The notes under the pieces were generated by a model that saw only the letters and a program-made list of their open reading frames with translations, had not been told where the DNA came from and did no database searches. From Cognatilysobacter tabacisoli (GTDB taxonomy: Bacteria > Pseudomonadota > Gammaproteobacteria > Xanthomonadales > Xanthomonadaceae), in assembly GCF_003586305.1 (NCBI RefSeq), contig NZ_KZ987400.1:840635-904634 (forward strand): a stretch of 64,000 bases of DNA, given 5' to 3'. A program made the position numbers and the translations under genes. Shown here piece after piece: positions 46,105-56,585 of this stretch; the first letter of the stretch is position 1; every line of letters begins with the position of its first letter.

Positions 46105-49100
46105 ATGACCGTGATGCGCGACGCGATCGACACGACCACGCTCGGCTGGATCAAGCCCGAGCTCGACGAGACCCTGCGCCAGGCACGGCACGAGATCGAG
46201 GCCTTCGCCGAGAATCCGTCCGACGCCGGCACGATGCGGGTCTGCGCCAGCCACCTGCACCAGGTGCACGGCACCCTGCGGATGATCGAGCTGTACGCCC
46301 CGGCGATGGTCGCCGAGGAAATGGAGCGGCTCGCGATCGCGCTGCACCGCGGTGACGTCGGCGACCGCGACGACGCCTGCGCGGCGCTGATGCGCGGCGT
46401 GGTCCAGCTCCCCGACTACCTCGAGCGCCTGCAGGGCGGCCACCGCGACATTCCGATCGTGCTGCTGCCGCTGCTCAACGAGCTGCGCGCCACGCGCGGC
46501 GAGCCCGGCCTCAGCGAAAGCGTGCTGTTCGCGCCGAACCTCGACCGCCCGCTGCCGGAGGAACTGGTCGCGCCGTCGCCGACCCCGGCCGCCGCACCGA
46601 CCCGCGCGGACGTGTCCTCGCGGCTCTCGTCGCTGCGCGCCGCACTGGCGGCGTGGCCCGAAGACGGCGTGCCGAGCGATCCCACCCAGCTGTCGAGTGC
46701 GATCGACGCGCTTCTGGCCGATGCCGAACTCGAGCCGCTGCGGCGGATGCTGTGGGTCTCGTCGTCGGTCGCCGGCGCGCTGCGCGACGGCGCGCTACCG
46801 CCGACCCGCGCGCTGCGCCAGGCGTTCGCCGGCGTCGAGCGCGAGGCCCGGCAGATGCTCGTCGACGACGAGTTCGCTGCGCCGCGCATCGACCTGGCCG
46901 ACGAGCCCACCCGCCAGCTGCTGTTCCATGTCGCCCACAGCGACAACCGCCACCAGGCGCTCGAGACGCTGCGCAGCACCTTCCAGCTGGAAGCGCAGCA
47001 GCCGAGCGAATCGGAGATCGCGCACGCGCGCGGCAGCCTGAGCGGCCGCAACCGCGCGCTGCTCGACACTGTCTCGGCGGCGATCAAGGAAGACCTGCTG
47101 CGCGTCAAGGACGCGCTCGACCTGCATCTGCGCACCGGACGCACCGACATCAGCGAGCTGCGCCCGCAGGTCGACGCGCTCGGCCGCGTCGGCGACACGC
47201 TCGGCATGATGGGGCTGGGCGTCGCCCGCAACGTCGTGCTGCAGCAGCGCGACGCCATGCGCGAGATCGTCGGCGGCGATCGCGCGGCCGACGAGGGCGC
47301 CCTGCTCGACGTCGCCGGCGCCCTGCTGTACGTCGACGCTTCGCTCGACGACCAGGTCGCGCGCCTCGGCCTGCCGGACGGGCAGGGCGACGACGACCTG
47401 CTTGCCGGCGAATCGCGCAAGGTGCTCGACATCGTCGTGCGCGAAGCGATCGCCAACTTCGGCGACGCGCGCCAGTCGTTCGTCGCATTCGTCGAAACCA
47501 GCTGGGACCATGCCGAGCTGGCCGAAATCCCGCGCCTGCTCGACGAAGTGGCCGGCGCGCTGCGCATCCTCGAACTGCCGATGCCGGCCGACTACCTCGT
47601 CGCGGTCAAGCACTACGTCGAAGTCGAGCTGATCGGCCGCAAGCGCGTGCCGAACGGCCAGCAGCTCGACACCATGGCCGACGCGCTCGCCAGCCTCGAG
47701 TACTACCTCGAGGCGCTGCGCGACCAGCGGCCGAACCGCGACGACATCCTCGAGATCGCCCGCCACGCGCTGGAGCGCCTGCGCTACTGGCCGCTGCTCG
47801 ATCCTTCCGCGCTGCGCCCCTCGTCCGACGCCAGCGACGCCGCGGCCAGCGCGGGCCTCGATCTGTCCGAGGCGTTGGATTTCGATGCCTCGGCCGCGTT
47901 CGCCGACGCGACGCTGTCGGAGCCCGCGGCCCCGGCCCCGGCGGCCGTTGCGCCCGAGCCGATCGCCGCCACGCCGGCGGCGCCGGCCATGGTGCTGACC
48001 GCCGAAGCGGGCGGTTTCGAACACAGCGACGATATTGACGACGAGATCCGCGAGGTGTTCCTCGAGGAACTCGACGAGGAGATCGCCAACCTCACGGCGA
48101 TGCTGCCGATCTGGCGCTCCGCGCCCGAAGAGTCCGAACACCTGCGCCCGATCCGCCGCGTCTTCCACACGCTCAAGGGCAGCGGTCGCCTCGTCGGGGC
48201 CAAGACCCTCGGCGAGTTCAGCTGGAAGGTCGAGAACATGCTCAACCGCGTGCTCGACGGCACCCGGCCGGCGTCGCCGGCCGTGGTCGCGATGGTCGAG
48301 CTCGCCCACGAAACGCTGCCGCAGCTGCACGCCGCCCTGCGCGGCGAGTCCCCGGTCACCGCGGACCTGGCCGGCATGCAGGACGTGGCCGACCGCCTCG
48401 CCGCGGGCGAGGAAGCGCGCTACGAGGCGCCCGTGGCCGTCGAGGCCGTGGCAGACGCGGCCGACACGCCCGAATCGGACGCGGCGACCGACTTGGACAT
48501 CGAAGTGGCGCTGCCCGAGCTCGACGCCGTGGCGTCGCTCGACGATGCGGCGCTGGCCGCGGCGTCTGCCGCGCCTGCCGAACCCGAGCCCGTCGTCGCG
48601 CCCGCTGCGCCGATCGAAGAGCCCGGCGTCGTCGCGTCCGTCGATGCCGTCCTGCTCGAAATCCTCGGTACCGAAGTCACCGGCCACCTGGTCACGATCG
48701 AGGAGTGGCTCGCCGACGCGCGCGAGGCGCCGCAGCCGGCGACCGACGCCCTGCAGCGCGCGATCCACACGTTGAACGGCGCATTCGCGATGACCGAAGT
48801 GCCGGTCATCACCGAGATCACCGGGCCGACCGAGGCCTACGTCAAGCGCCTGCTCGTTGCCGGAACGCCGCCGACCGCGGAAGGCCTGGCCGGGCTGGGC
48901 GACGTCGCCCACGCGATCCAGCGCACGCTGGCCGCGCTGCAGGCGGAGACGCAGCGCGTGCCGCTGTTCGACGGGCTCGCCGCGCGCATGGCCGCGCTTC
49001 GCGACAGCCTGCCGGAAGCCCGCGCGCCGCTGGCGCCGGTCGACGACGACGTGGCCGAATTCGGCAGCGTCGACCTCAGCGAGTTCATCGACCTCGGTGC

Positions 49101-52100
49101 GACCGCGGTGCCCAGCGCGGCGTTCGCCAGTACCGGCGCGTCCGACCTCGCGGCGCACGACGTGGTCCGTCTGGACGCCGAGCGTGCCGAACGCGAGCAG
49201 GCCGAAGCAGAGCGCATCGAGCTCGAGCGCGTCGAGGCCGAGCGCCTCGAAAGCGAACGGCTCGAGAATGAGCGCCTGGCCGCCGAGCAGGCTGAGCTCG
49301 AGCGACTCGACGCCGAGCGCCTAGAAGCGGAGCGAGCCGAGGCCGAACGCCTCGCCGCGGAGGCCGCCGAGGCCGAGCGCATCGAAGCCGAGCGAATCGC
49401 CGCGGAGCACGCCGAAGCCGAGCGCATCGAAGCCGAACGCGTCGAAACCGAACGCGCCGAAGCCGAACGCGTCGAGGCGGAGCGGCTTGCCGCCGAAGCG
49501 GCAGAGAACGAACGGGTCGAATCTGAACGGCTCGAAGCCGAGCGACTCGAAGCCGAGCGTGCGGAGAGCGAGCGCGTTGCCGCTGAGCGTCTGGAGGCCG
49601 AGCAGGCCGCCGCGCGTGAGCAGGCACGGATCGAAGCCGAACTGCTCGAGGCCGAGCGCCTCGCCGCCGAAGAGGCCGAGGAGTACGCCCAGCTTGAAGC
49701 CGAGTACGCCCAGGCTGCGCTGGCAGCCGCGGCCGCGGCAGCTGCCGCCGCAGCGGGCTCGAGCGACAGCGAAACCATGGTGGCCGAGGACGCGACGGCG
49801 GAAGACGTGCATGTCGAGTTGCCGATCGACGGCGTGGAGTCCGTTGCCGAGACCGCCGCGGACGAACACGCCGCCGAACTGGCCGAAGCCGGCGCCGAAT
49901 CCGCCCTCGACGTGTCCCTCGCCGAGCCGGCCGAAGCCGACGCGGTTGCGCTGGATGCGGGCGAGACGACACCGGTCGAGGCTACCGCCGAAGACGCTGC
50001 CGACGAAGCATCCGAACCGGCCACCGATCCGGCCGTGGCCGAGCTGCTGGCGCGTGCGAGCGCAAGCGCCGACGACCCGGACGAGCCGCTCGACCTCACC
50101 GGGCTCGACCCGGAGCTCGTCGACATCTTTGTCGAAGAGGCTGGCGACCTGCTGGACCACTCCGACGGCCTGCTGGCCAAGCTGCGCGAGATGCCCGGCG
50201 AGCGCGAGACGCTGGCCGGACTGCAGCGCGATCTGCACACGATCAAGGGCGGCGCCCGCATGGCGGGCATCAACCCCGTCGGCGAACTCGGCCACGCGAT
50301 GGAATCGCTGCTCGAGGCGGTGGTCGAACAGCGCAGCGAGCTCGGTCGCGACGGCGTGCCGCTGCTCGAGCGCGGCTTTGACCGCCTGCACGCGATGGTC
50401 ATGCGCGTGCAGGCCCGACGTGCCGTGGCGATGCCGGAAGCCCTGATCCACGAGTTCGACGCGCGTTCGCGCGGCGAGATCGTCCTGCACGCAGCCGTAG
50501 ACACCGCGGCAGACGCCGTCGAAGCGGCGCCGGCACCGAAGATCGAACTCAAGCCGCTGTCCGAGCCGATCTTCGAGGAAGTGGCGGGCGACGACGACGA
50601 CATCGGCGTGCGCGCGCCGCAGGAGCAGGTGCGCATCCGCGCCGACCTGCTCGACCGGCTGGTCAACTACGCGGGCGAGGTGGCGATCTACCGCGCTCGA
50701 CTCGAGCAGCAGCTCGGTGCGTTCCGCGGCGCGATCGCCGAAATGGAGCAGACCAACACGCGCGTTCGCGACCAGCTGCGCCGGCTGGAGATCGAAACGG
50801 AGGCGCAGATCATCGCGCGCTTCCAGCGCGAGCAGGACGTCGGCGACGCCACGTTCGACCCGCTCGAGCTCGACCGCTTCTCGACCCTGCAGCAGCTGTC
50901 CCGCGCGCTGTCCGAATCGGCGGCCGACCAGACCAGCCTGCAGACCACGCTCGACGACCTGACCCGCCAGTACGAAACGCTGCTGCTGCAGCAGTCGCGG
51001 GTCAGCTCCGACCTGCAGGAAGGCCTCATGCGCACGCGCATGGTGCCGTTCGACACGCTGCTGCCGCGCCTGCGCCGCGTGGTGCGCCAGGCCTCGTCCG
51101 AACTCGGCAAGCAGGTCCAGCTCAAGCTCGACGGCGCGCAGGGCGAACTCGACCGCAACGTGCTCGAGCGCATGACCGCGCCGCTGGAGCACATGCTTCG
51201 CAACTCGGTCGCCCACGGGCTCGAGGCCCCGGCCAAGCGCAAGCAGGCGAACAAGCCGGAAGAGGGCACGATCCACATCGCGGTCCGTCGCGAGGGGTCG
51301 GAAGTCGTGCTCGAGGTCGGCGACGACGGCGCCGGCCTCGACCGCGCGGCAATTCGCCGCCGCGGCGAGCAGCGCGGGCTGGTCCGCAGCGACGCGGTGC
51401 TCAGCGACAGCGACCTCGACATGCTGATCCTCGAGCCGGGCTTCTCGACGGCCGACGAGGTCAGCCGGCTGGCCGGCCGCGGCGTAGGCATGGACATCGT
51501 CGCCAGCGAAGTCCGCCAGCTCGGCGGCACGCTCGACATCCAGTCGTCGCCCGGCAAGGGCGTGCGCTTCACGCTGCGCCTGCCGCAGACGCTCGCGGTC
51601 ACCCAGGCGGTGTTCGTGCGCATCGGCGAGACCTCGTTCGCGGTGCCGATCGCCTCGGTGCGCGGCGTCGGCCGCATCGCACGCGACCAGCTCGGCACCG
51701 ATGCGACCTACCGCTACGGCGGCGAGGACTACGTGGTCCACGACCTCGGCGAGCTGGTCGGCCACGCGCCGGCTAAGGCCGAGGGCCAGCTGCAAATGCC
51801 GGTGCTGCTGATCCGCGCCGGTGAGCTGCGCGCGGCGGTCTGCGTCGACCAGGTCATCGGCAACCGCGAAATCGTGGTCAAGCCGGTCGGACCGCAGGTG
51901 GCCTCGCTGCCGGGCATCTTCGGCGCGACGATCATGGGCGACGGCCGCGTGGTCGTGATCCTCGACGTCGCCCCGCTGGTGCGCCGCCAGATGCTGCTGC
52001 CGCGCGACCACGTGCCGGCGCCGGTCGTCGTGGTGGAGCAGCGCCGCGTGCCGCTGGTGATGGTCGTCGACGACTCGGTGACGATGCGCAAGGTCACCGG

Positions 52101-52428
52101 CCGCGTGCTCGAGCGCCACAACTTCGAGGTGCTGACCGCGAAGGACGGCCTCGACGCGCTGGAGCGCATGGTCGACGTGGTCCCGGACCTGATGCTGCTC
52201 GACATCGAGATGCCGCGGATGGACGGCTACGAGCTGGCGACGGCGATGAAGTCCGACGCGCGCCTGCGCGGCGTGCCGATCATGATGATCACCTCGCGTA
52301 CCGGCGACAAACACCGCCAGCGCGCCCTCGACATCGGCGTCGAGCGCTACCTGGGCAAGCCGTACCAGGAGCCCGAGCTGGTGCGTAACGTCTACGAGCT
52401 GCTGGGAATCACCGCCCGCCATGACTGA
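46105..52428 (+). CDS. chpA: hybrid chemotaxis histidine kinase ChpA/PilL
   Basis: A 2107-residue hybrid kinase. The N-terminal part has a degenerate Hpt-like motif (HLHQVHGTL, residues 50-58) and FimL-like helices. Phosphotransfer domains follow: H688 ([10 protein letters not shown]), a variant with H888 ([10 protein letters not shown], Asn for Lys) and H1378 ([12 protein letters not shown]). Dimerisation and HATPase regions include [10 protein letters not shown] and [10 protein letters not shown] CheW domain and a C-terminal receiver with phosphoacceptor D2033 ([11 protein letters not shown]) complete it. Between H888 and H1378, residues about 1023-1217 form a charged five-residue repeat ([10 protein letters not shown] and variants) ending in poly-Ala. 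The product should phosphorylate PilG and PilH. It overlaps chpB by 8 bases. Confidence 0.94.
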   Translation: MTVMRDAIDTTTLGWIKPELDETLRQARHEIEAFAENPSDAGTMRVCASHLHQVHGTLRMIELYAPAMVAEEMERLAIALHRGDVGDRDDACAALMRGVVQLPDYLERLQGGHRDIPIVLLPLLNELRATRGEPGLSESVLFAPNLDRPLPEELVAPSPTPAAAPTRADVSSRLSSLRAALAAWPEDGVPSDPTQLSSAIDALLADAELEPLRRMLWVSSSVAGALRDGALPPTRALRQAFAGVEREARQMLVDDEFAAPRIDLADEPTRQLLFHVAHSDNRHQALETLRSTFQLEAQQPSESEIAHARGSLSGRNRALLDTVSAAIKEDLLRVKDALDLHLRTGRTDISELRPQVDALGRVGDTLGMMGLGVARNVVLQQRDAMREIVGGDRAADEGALLDVAGALLYVDASLDDQVARLGLPDGQGDDDLLAGESRKVLDIVVREAIANFGDARQSFVAFVETSWDHAELAEIPRLLDEVAGALRILELPMPADYLVAVKHYVEVELIGRKRVPNGQQLDTMADALASLEYYLEALRDQRPNRDDILEIARHALERLRYWPLLDPSALRPSSDASDAAASAGLDLSEALDFDASAAFADATLSEPAAPAPAAVAPEPIAATPAAPAMVLTAEAGGFEHSDDIDDEIREVFLEELDEEIANLTAMLPIWRSAPEESEHLRPIRRVFHTLKGSGRLVGAKTLGEFSWKVENMLNRVLDGTRPASPAVVAMVELAHETLPQLHAALRGESPVTADLAGMQDVADRLAAGEEARYEAPVAVEAVADAADTPESDAATDLDIEVALPELDAVASLDDAALAAASAAPAEPEPVVAPAAPIEEPGVVASVDAVLLEILGTEVTGHLVTIEEWLADAREAPQPATDALQRAIHTLNGAFAMTEVPVITEITGPTEAYVKRLLVAGTPPTAEGLAGLGDVAHAIQRTLAALQAETQRVPLFDGLAARMAALRDSLPEARAPLAPVDDDVAEFGSVDLSEFIDLGATAVPSAAFASTGASDLAAHDVVRLDAERAEREQAEAERIELERVEAERLESERLENERLAAEQAELERLDAERLEAERAEAERLAAEAAEAERIEAERIAAEHAEAERIEAERVETERAEAERVEAERLAAEAAENERVESERLEAERLEAERAESERVAAERLEAEQAAAREQARIEAELLEAERLAAEEAEEYAQLEAEYAQAALAAAAAAAAAAAGSSDSETMVAEDATAEDVHVELPIDGVESVAETAADEHAAELAEAGAESALDVSLAEPAEADAVALDAGETTPVEATAEDAADEASEPATDPAVAELLARASASADDPDEPLDLTGLDPELVDIFVEEAGDLLDHSDGLLAKLREMPGERETLAGLQRDLHTIKGGARMAGINPVGELGHAMESLLEAVVEQRSELGRDGVPLLERGFDRLHAMVMRVQARRAVAMPEALIHEFDARSRGEIVLHAAVDTAADAVEAAPAPKIELKPLSEPIFEEVAGDDDDIGVRAPQEQVRIRADLLDRLVNYAGEVAIYRARLEQQLGAFRGAIAEMEQTNTRVRDQLRRLEIETEAQIIARFQREQDVGDATFDPLELDRFSTLQQLSRALSESAADQTSLQTTLDDLTRQYETLLLQQSRVSSDLQEGLMRTRMVPFDTLLPRLRRVVRQASSELGKQVQLKLDGAQGELDRNVLERMTAPLEHMLRNSVAHGLEAPAKRKQANKPEEGTIHIAVRREGSEVVLEVGDDGAGLDRAAIRRRGEQRGLVRSDAVLSDSDLDMLILEPGFSTADEVSRLAGRGVGMDIVASEVRQLGGTLDIQSSPGKGVRFTLRLPQTLAVTQAVFVRIGETSFAVPIASVRGVGRIARDQLGTDATYRYGGEDYVVHDLGELVGHAPAKAEGQLQMPVLLIRAGELRAAVCVDQVIGNREIVVKPVGPQVASLPGIFGATIMGDGRVVVILDVAPLVRRQMLLPRDHVPAPVVVVEQRRVPLVMVVDDSVTMRKVTGRVLERHNFEVLTAKDGLDALERMVDVVPDLMLLDIEMPRMDGYELATAMKSDARLRGVPIMMITSRTGDKHRQRALDIGVERYLGKPYQEPELVRNVYELLGITARHD
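49171..49756 (+). repeat. imperfect 15-bp tandem repeat in chpA coding a charged helix
   Basis: About 35 imperfect copies of a five-codon unit of the form GCC-GAG-CGC-CTC-GAA encode AERLE-like pentads in ChpA (about residues 1023-1205). A short acidic/Tyr segment and 11 or more alanines follow. The copies differ mainly at third codon positions, and the reading frame is kept throughout. Confidence 0.85.
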
Positions 52429-53812
52429 CGCCCGCCGGGTCGTATTGCTGGCCCGCCCAGGCCCCGCCTGCGAACGCATGCGCGAGGCGCTGATCGAGGC
52501 CGGCGCGCTGCTGGTGCTCGAAGCCGATCCGGTCGAGCTGGCGCACGAGACCCTGGTGGCCGCCGCGCCGCACGTGGTGCTGGTGGTGCTCGACGCGGCC
52601 ACCGAGGACGTCATCGACCGCTTCGATGCGGTGCTGGCCGACCCGGCGATCGAAGTGATCTTCGAGGAGGCCGAACTCGCGGCCAGCCGCGAGGGTTGGG
52701 ACGCGGCGCGCTGGGTGCGCCACCTGTCGGCGAAGTTGAACCGCCACGACAACGTGCTGCCGCCGGGCCGAGAGGCCGACGGCGACGACGCGACGGCGGC
52801 CGGCGACGCGCTGGATCAGGCGCCCGAATCCGCACGCGCGCCGGCATTCGAGTCGACGTTCGACATCGATCCGCAACCGCCGGCCGCGCCTGCCACGGTG
52901 CGGTCCACGCTGGCGCTGGTCGACGACGACGCCTTCGCGGCCGCCGTCGCCGCGCCGGCCGCCGCAGCGCTGGCAGAAGCGCCGTCGCCGGTCCCTGTGC
53001 AGGCCGTGCCGCCGCCGCTGCCGTGGGAGCTCGACGCCGCGCCGTTTGCTGCGCCGTCGAACGGCATCGACAGCGGGTCGACGGCGACCGCGGCTGCGCC
53101 GGTGTCCGTCGCGTCGGCACCGTCGACGTTCTCGCTGTCGCTGGTCGATGACGATGACGCGCCGCGCGCGCCTGCCGGTGATGCCGCGGCCGACGCGGAG
53201 GCCGACCAGCGTTTCAAGCGCGACCTCGCCGATCTCGATTCTCGTATCGCCGAAATGGGGCTGGTCGAACCGGTCGCCGCGCCTGCCGCGGCCCCGGCCG
53301 GCGCCGTGCTCGTGCTCGCCGGCATCGGCGGTCCCGACGCCGTGCGCCAGCTGCTCGGCGCGCTTCCGCCCGGCTTCACCCGGCCGGTTCTCGTGCAGCA
53401 GCGCCTCGATGGCGGACGCTACGACAAGCTCGTCGCGCAGATGCAGCGCGCGACGACGCTGCCGGTGCGCCTTGCCGAATCCGGCGCCGCGGTTGCCGCG
53501 GGCGCGATCTACATCGTGCCGCCGGCGATCGGCGTCACCGGTGCCCCCAATGGCCTGGCGTTCAACGACGACGCGTCCGAACTGCTCGCGACCGTGCCGG
53601 CCGGGGACAGCGCGGTGCTGATGCTCAGCGGCAGCGACCCGGCGCTGGTGGACGCCGCGATGAACCTCTCCTGGAGCGGCGCACTGGTCGCCGCGCAGGC
53701 GCTCGACGGCTGCTATGACGCGGCCGCCCCTTCCGAACTGATCGCGCGCGGCGCCCTGTCCGGGACGCCGACCGAGCTTGCCCGACGCTTGGCCGAGCGC
53801 TGGCCGTCCTGA
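52421..53812 (+). CDS. chpB: degenerate CheB-like protein of the Chp cluster (ChpB position)
   Basis: A 463-residue protein. The N-terminus ([20 protein letters not shown]) resembles a receiver domain but lacks the acidic pair. A low-complexity Ala/Pro linker of about 180 residues follows. The C-terminal third aligns with CheB methylesterases: [20 protein letters not shown] in place of the GxSxGG serine motif, [10 protein letters not shown] in place of the QHM/QHI histidine motif, and [12 protein letters not shown] in place of the GMGxDG aspartate motif. All three catalytic positions appear lost, so it is probably not an active esterase. The position directly after chpA matches chpB of Pseudomonas. 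The identification is by position and partial similarity. Confidence 0.75.
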   Translation: MTDARRVVLLARPGPACERMREALIEAGALLVLEADPVELAHETLVAAAPHVVLVVLDAATEDVIDRFDAVLADPAIEVIFEEAELAASREGWDAARWVRHLSAKLNRHDNVLPPGREADGDDATAAGDALDQAPESARAPAFESTFDIDPQPPAAPATVRSTLALVDDDAFAAAVAAPAAAALAEAPSPVPVQAVPPPLPWELDAAPFAAPSNGIDSGSTATAAAPVSVASAPSTFSLSLVDDDDAPRAPAGDAAADAEADQRFKRDLADLDSRIAEMGLVEPVAAPAAAPAGAVLVLAGIGGPDAVRQLLGALPPGFTRPVLVQQRLDGGRYDKLVAQMQRATTLPVRLAESGAAVAAGAIYIVPPAIGVTGAPNGLAFNDDASELLATVPAGDSAVLMLSGSDPALVDAAMNLSWSGALVAAQALDGCYDAAAPSELIARGALSGTPTELARRLAERWPS

Positions 53813-53822
53813 GAACACCGCG

Positions 53823-54299
53823 ATGACCGACTCCCAGACCGCACAGGAAATCCGTGGCGTCCTGATCCAGGTCGGCGGCGGCCGTCTGCTGCTGCCGAAC
53901 GCGACCATCTCCGAGGTGCTGTCGTTCGCCGATCCCGAACCGATCGCCGATGCCCCGGCGTGGCTGCTCGGGCGCATCCGCTGGCGCGGCTGGCAGCTGC
54001 CGCTGGTGGCGTTCGGCACGCTGGCCGGCATCGCCGACGAGCGCGGCGGCCTCGGCAGCAAGGTGATCGTGCTCAAGTCGCTGGCCGGCACCGGCCAGCT
54101 GCCGTACTTCGCGCTGCTGACGCAGGGCTTCCCGCGCCTGGTGACGGTCTCGCAGCAGAGTCTGCAGGTGGCCGACAGCCAGGACGACCTGCCGCCGGGC
54201 GTGCACTCGCGGGTGCGGCTCGGCGAGGACGACGCGCTGCTGCCCGACCTCGCCGCGCTCGAGGCGATGATCGACGAGGCGCTGGCCCAGGCCGCCTGA
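53823..54299 (+). CDS. chpC: CheW-like protein ChpC
   Basis: A 158-residue CheW-type domain: RGVLIQVGGGRLLLPNATIS, WLLGRIRWRGWQLPLVAF and LPYFALLTQGFPRLVTVS. It is the second adaptor of the cluster, matching ChpC by position after chpB. The ATG at 53823 (11 bases after the chpB stop) gives the domain its expected start; an upstream in-frame ATG lies inside chpB. It ends the cluster; rsmE converges from the other side. Confidence 0.85.
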   Translation: MTDSQTAQEIRGVLIQVGGGRLLLPNATISEVLSFADPEPIADAPAWLLGRIRWRGWQLPLVAFGTLAGIADERGGLGSKVIVLKSLAGTGQLPYFALLTQGFPRLVTVSQQSLQVADSQDDLPPGVHSRVRLGEDDALLPDLAALEAMIDEALAQAA

Positions 54300-54354
54300 G
54301 CGGCCGCGCCGAGTCCCGAACTTCAGGGCCGCCCGAGCGGCGGCGCAGCCGTCG

Positions 54355-55092
54355 TCAGCCGAGGTCGCCGAGCCGCGCCTGCAGCGCGGCGATCGCCGCC
54401 AGTCCCGCCGTTTCCGTCCGCAGCACCCGCGGCCCCAGTCGCAGCCCCCGGAAGCCGTGGCCGCGCAGCGTCTCGCGGTCCTGCGGCGACCAGCCGCCCT
54501 CCGGCCCGACCGCCAGCACGAGCGGCATGCCCGGGTCGATGTCCAACGTCGACAGGCGGTATTCGCCGTCCGGGTCGAGGATCAGCCGCAGCCCCGGCTC
54601 CGGGAGCGCGCGCAGCGCGTCGCCCAGCGGCAGCGGCGCGGCCACCCCGGGCACGCGCGCGCGCCCGCTCTGCTCGCACGCCGCCGCGACGACACCGCGC
54701 CAGTGCGCCAGCCGCTTGGCGCCGCGCGCCTCGTCGAGCTTGACCTCGCTGCGCTGCGACCACAGCGGCACCACGGCGCTGACCCCGAGCTCGGTCGCCT
54801 TCTGCAGGATCAGATCCATCTTCTCGCCGCGCGCGACACCCTGCAGCAGGGTGATCGTGCGCGGCGATTCGTTGTCGACCGCCATGCCGTCGCCAACCGC
54901 GACGCGCAGCTCGCGCTTGCCGAGCGCGACGATCCGCGCGGGGTAGTCGCGGCCGTCGCCGTTGAACACGACGAACGCGTCGCCGACGCCAAGCCGCAGC
55001 ACGCGGCTCAGGTGCACGGCCGGCCCTTCCGGCAGGACCAGCTCGGCGCCGGGCACCAGCGCGGCGTCGACGTGGACGCGGGTGGTCCTCAT
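54355..55092 (-). CDS. rsmE: 16S rRNA (uracil(1498)-N(3))-methyltransferase RsmE
   Basis: A 245-residue SPOUT methyltransferase. The N-terminal PUA-like domain contains HLSRVLRLGVGDAF. The knot region has LAVGPEGGWSPQDRE and GLRLGPRVLRTETA, which form the SAM-binding trefoil knot. ATELGVSAVVPLWSQRSEVK matches the family. The enzyme methylates U1498 in the decoding centre of the small ribosomal subunit. Its start overlaps the bioA stop (ATGA), so it is downstream in a bioA-rsmE operon. Confidence 0.94.
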   Translation of the reverse strand: MRTTRVHVDAALVPGAELVLPEGPAVHLSRVLRLGVGDAFVVFNGDGRDYPARIVALGKRELRVAVGDGMAVDNESPRTITLLQGVARGEKMDLILQKATELGVSAVVPLWSQRSEVKLDEARGAKRLAHWRGVVAAACEQSGRARVPGVAAPLPLGDALRALPEPGLRLILDPDGEYRLSTLDIDPGMPLVLAVGPEGGWSPQDRETLRGHGFRGLRLGPRVLRTETAGLAAIAALQARLGDLG

Positions 55093-56531
55093 GCGCGCGC
55101 CTCCGCGGTGGCGATCGCGATCGCGTCGCGCGTGGTGCGCGCGAGCAGGTCGAGTGCTTCGTCGTCGATGCAGTACGGCGGCATCCAGTACAGGACGTCG
55201 CCGAGCGGGCGCAGCAGCACGCCGCGCGCGAGCGCGGCGCGGTAGGCGCGCAGGCCGACGCGCGCGCGCCCGGGGAACGGCCGCCGCCGGTCGCCGCCGT
55301 CGGTCAACTCGAACGCAACCACCATCCCGGCCTGGCGCACGTCGGCGACGTCGGCGTGCTCGCCGATCGGCGCGGCCAGCGCGGCCATGCGTGCGGACGT
55401 GTCGCGATTGCGCGCGAGGATCGCGTCGCCGTCGAAGATGTCGAGCGAGGCCAACGCCGCGGCGCACGCGAGCGGATTGCCGGTGTAGCTGTGCGAATGC
55501 AGGAAAGCCCGCTCGCGCGAGTCGTCGAGGAAGCCGTCGTAGATCGCCTGCGTCGCCAGCACCGCCGCCAGCGGCAGCGCGCCGCCGGTCAGGCCCTTCG
55601 ACAGGCACATCAGGTCCGGCTGGATGCCGGCCGGGGCGCCGGTCACCCGCGGCGGCGCCTGTTCGCACGCGAAGCGCGTGCCGGTGCGGCCGAAGCCGGT
55701 GGCGATCTCGTCGGCGATCATCAGCACGCCGAACTCGTCGCACAGGTCGCGCGCCAGCCGCAGGTACAGCGGGTCGTGCATGCGCATGCCGCCGGCGCAC
55801 TGCAGCCGCGGCTCCAGGATCAGTGCGCAGACTTCGTCGGCGTGGCGCTCGAAGAGCGCGCGCAGCGCCGCGGCGGCGCGGCGGGCGCGGTCGGCGGCGC
55901 TCTCGCCGGGCTCGCACAAGTAGGCGTCCGGCGACGGCGCGAACAGCGCCTCGGCCAGCAGCGGGGCGTACACGCGGCGGTACAGCGGGATGTCGCCGAC
56001 CGCGAGCGCACCGAGCGTTTCGCCGTGGTAGCCGCCCTCGAGCGCGATGAACTTGGTCCGGCCCTCGATGCCGCGGTTGCGGAACCAGTGGAACGCCATC
56101 TTCAGCGCGACCTCGACGCCGGCCGAGCCGTTGTCGGCGTAGAACACCTTCGCCAGCGGCGCGCGGTCTGCCTCGCGAGGGGCGATCGCCAGCAGGCGCT
56201 CGGCCAGCTCGACGGCGGGCGCGTGCGACACACCGGCGAGGATCACGTGCTCGAGGGTGCGCGCCTGCCGGGCGATCGCGTCGGCGATGCGCGGCTCGGC
56301 GTGGCCGAACAGGTTGGTCCACCAGCTCGAGATCGCGTCGAGCGTGCGCGAGCCGTCGTGTCCGATCAGCCACGGGCCCTCGCCGCGGGCGACCGGCAGC
56401 AGCGGCATCGTGTCGGGGTGCTCGCGCATCTGCGTGCACGGGTGCCACAGCACCGCTAGGTCCCGGTCGTGCCAGCGCTGGGCGTCGCCGGCCTCTGCTA
56501 GCATCGGGTCATCAGGGTTCGTCGTCCGCAT
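55089..56531 (-). CDS. bioA: adenosylmethionine--8-amino-7-oxononanoate transaminase BioA
   Basis: A 480-residue PLP-dependent class III aminotransferase of biotin synthesis. The PLP lysine is K312 (CLSKGLTGG), and the pyridine-ring Asp is D274 (MIADEIATGFGRTG). Family-specific segments are AISSWWTNLFGHAEPRI, FYADNGSAGVEVALKMAFHW and HSHSYTGNPLACAAALASL. It uses S-adenosylmethionine as amino donor to make 7,8-diaminopelargonate. It is longer than E. coli BioA (429), partly by an N-terminal extension. The start read from 56531 is supported by a -10-like GATAAT 6 bases upstream. No other bio gene is in the window. Confidence 0.93.
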   Translation of the reverse strand: MRTTNPDDPMLAEAGDAQRWHDRDLAVLWHPCTQMREHPDTMPLLPVARGEGPWLIGHDGSRTLDAISSWWTNLFGHAEPRIADAIARQARTLEHVILAGVSHAPAVELAERLLAIAPREADRAPLAKVFYADNGSAGVEVALKMAFHWFRNRGIEGRTKFIALEGGYHGETLGALAVGDIPLYRRVYAPLLAEALFAPSPDAYLCEPGESAADRARRAAAALRALFERHADEVCALILEPRLQCAGGMRMHDPLYLRLARDLCDEFGVLMIADEIATGFGRTGTRFACEQAPPRVTGAPAGIQPDLMCLSKGLTGGALPLAAVLATQAIYDGFLDDSRERAFLHSHSYTGNPLACAAALASLDIFDGDAILARNRDTSARMAALAAPIGEHADVADVRQAGMVVAFELTDGGDRRRPFPGRARVGLRAYRAALARGVLLRPLGDVLYWMPPYCIDDEALDLLARTTRDAIAIATAEARA

Positions 56532-56537
56532 CCGGCC

Positions 56538-56543
56538 ATTATC
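56538..56543 (-). promoter_or_regulatory. -10 hexamer GATAAT, leaderless start of bioA
   Basis: Read leftward, GATAAT is followed by GGCCGG and then the bioA ATG, with no room for a ribosome-binding site. The spacing equals that of queE, recQ, ruvB and yheS. No BirA-type operator is recognised. Confidence 0.5.
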
Positions 56544-56585
56544 GCGCGCCGCGACGCCCCCGGCCGCCCGCGTCCGGCATCCCCC

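Noticed and set aside
49171-49756. Possible CRISPR array from regular repeats
   Set aside because: Units are 15 bp without spacers, in frame with chpA, and vary at third codon positions as a coding repeat does.
49321-52752. Minus-strand open frame of over 1100 codons opposite chpA
   Set aside because: The regular 15-bp repeat and high GC remove stop codons on the opposite strand; the translation has no family features.
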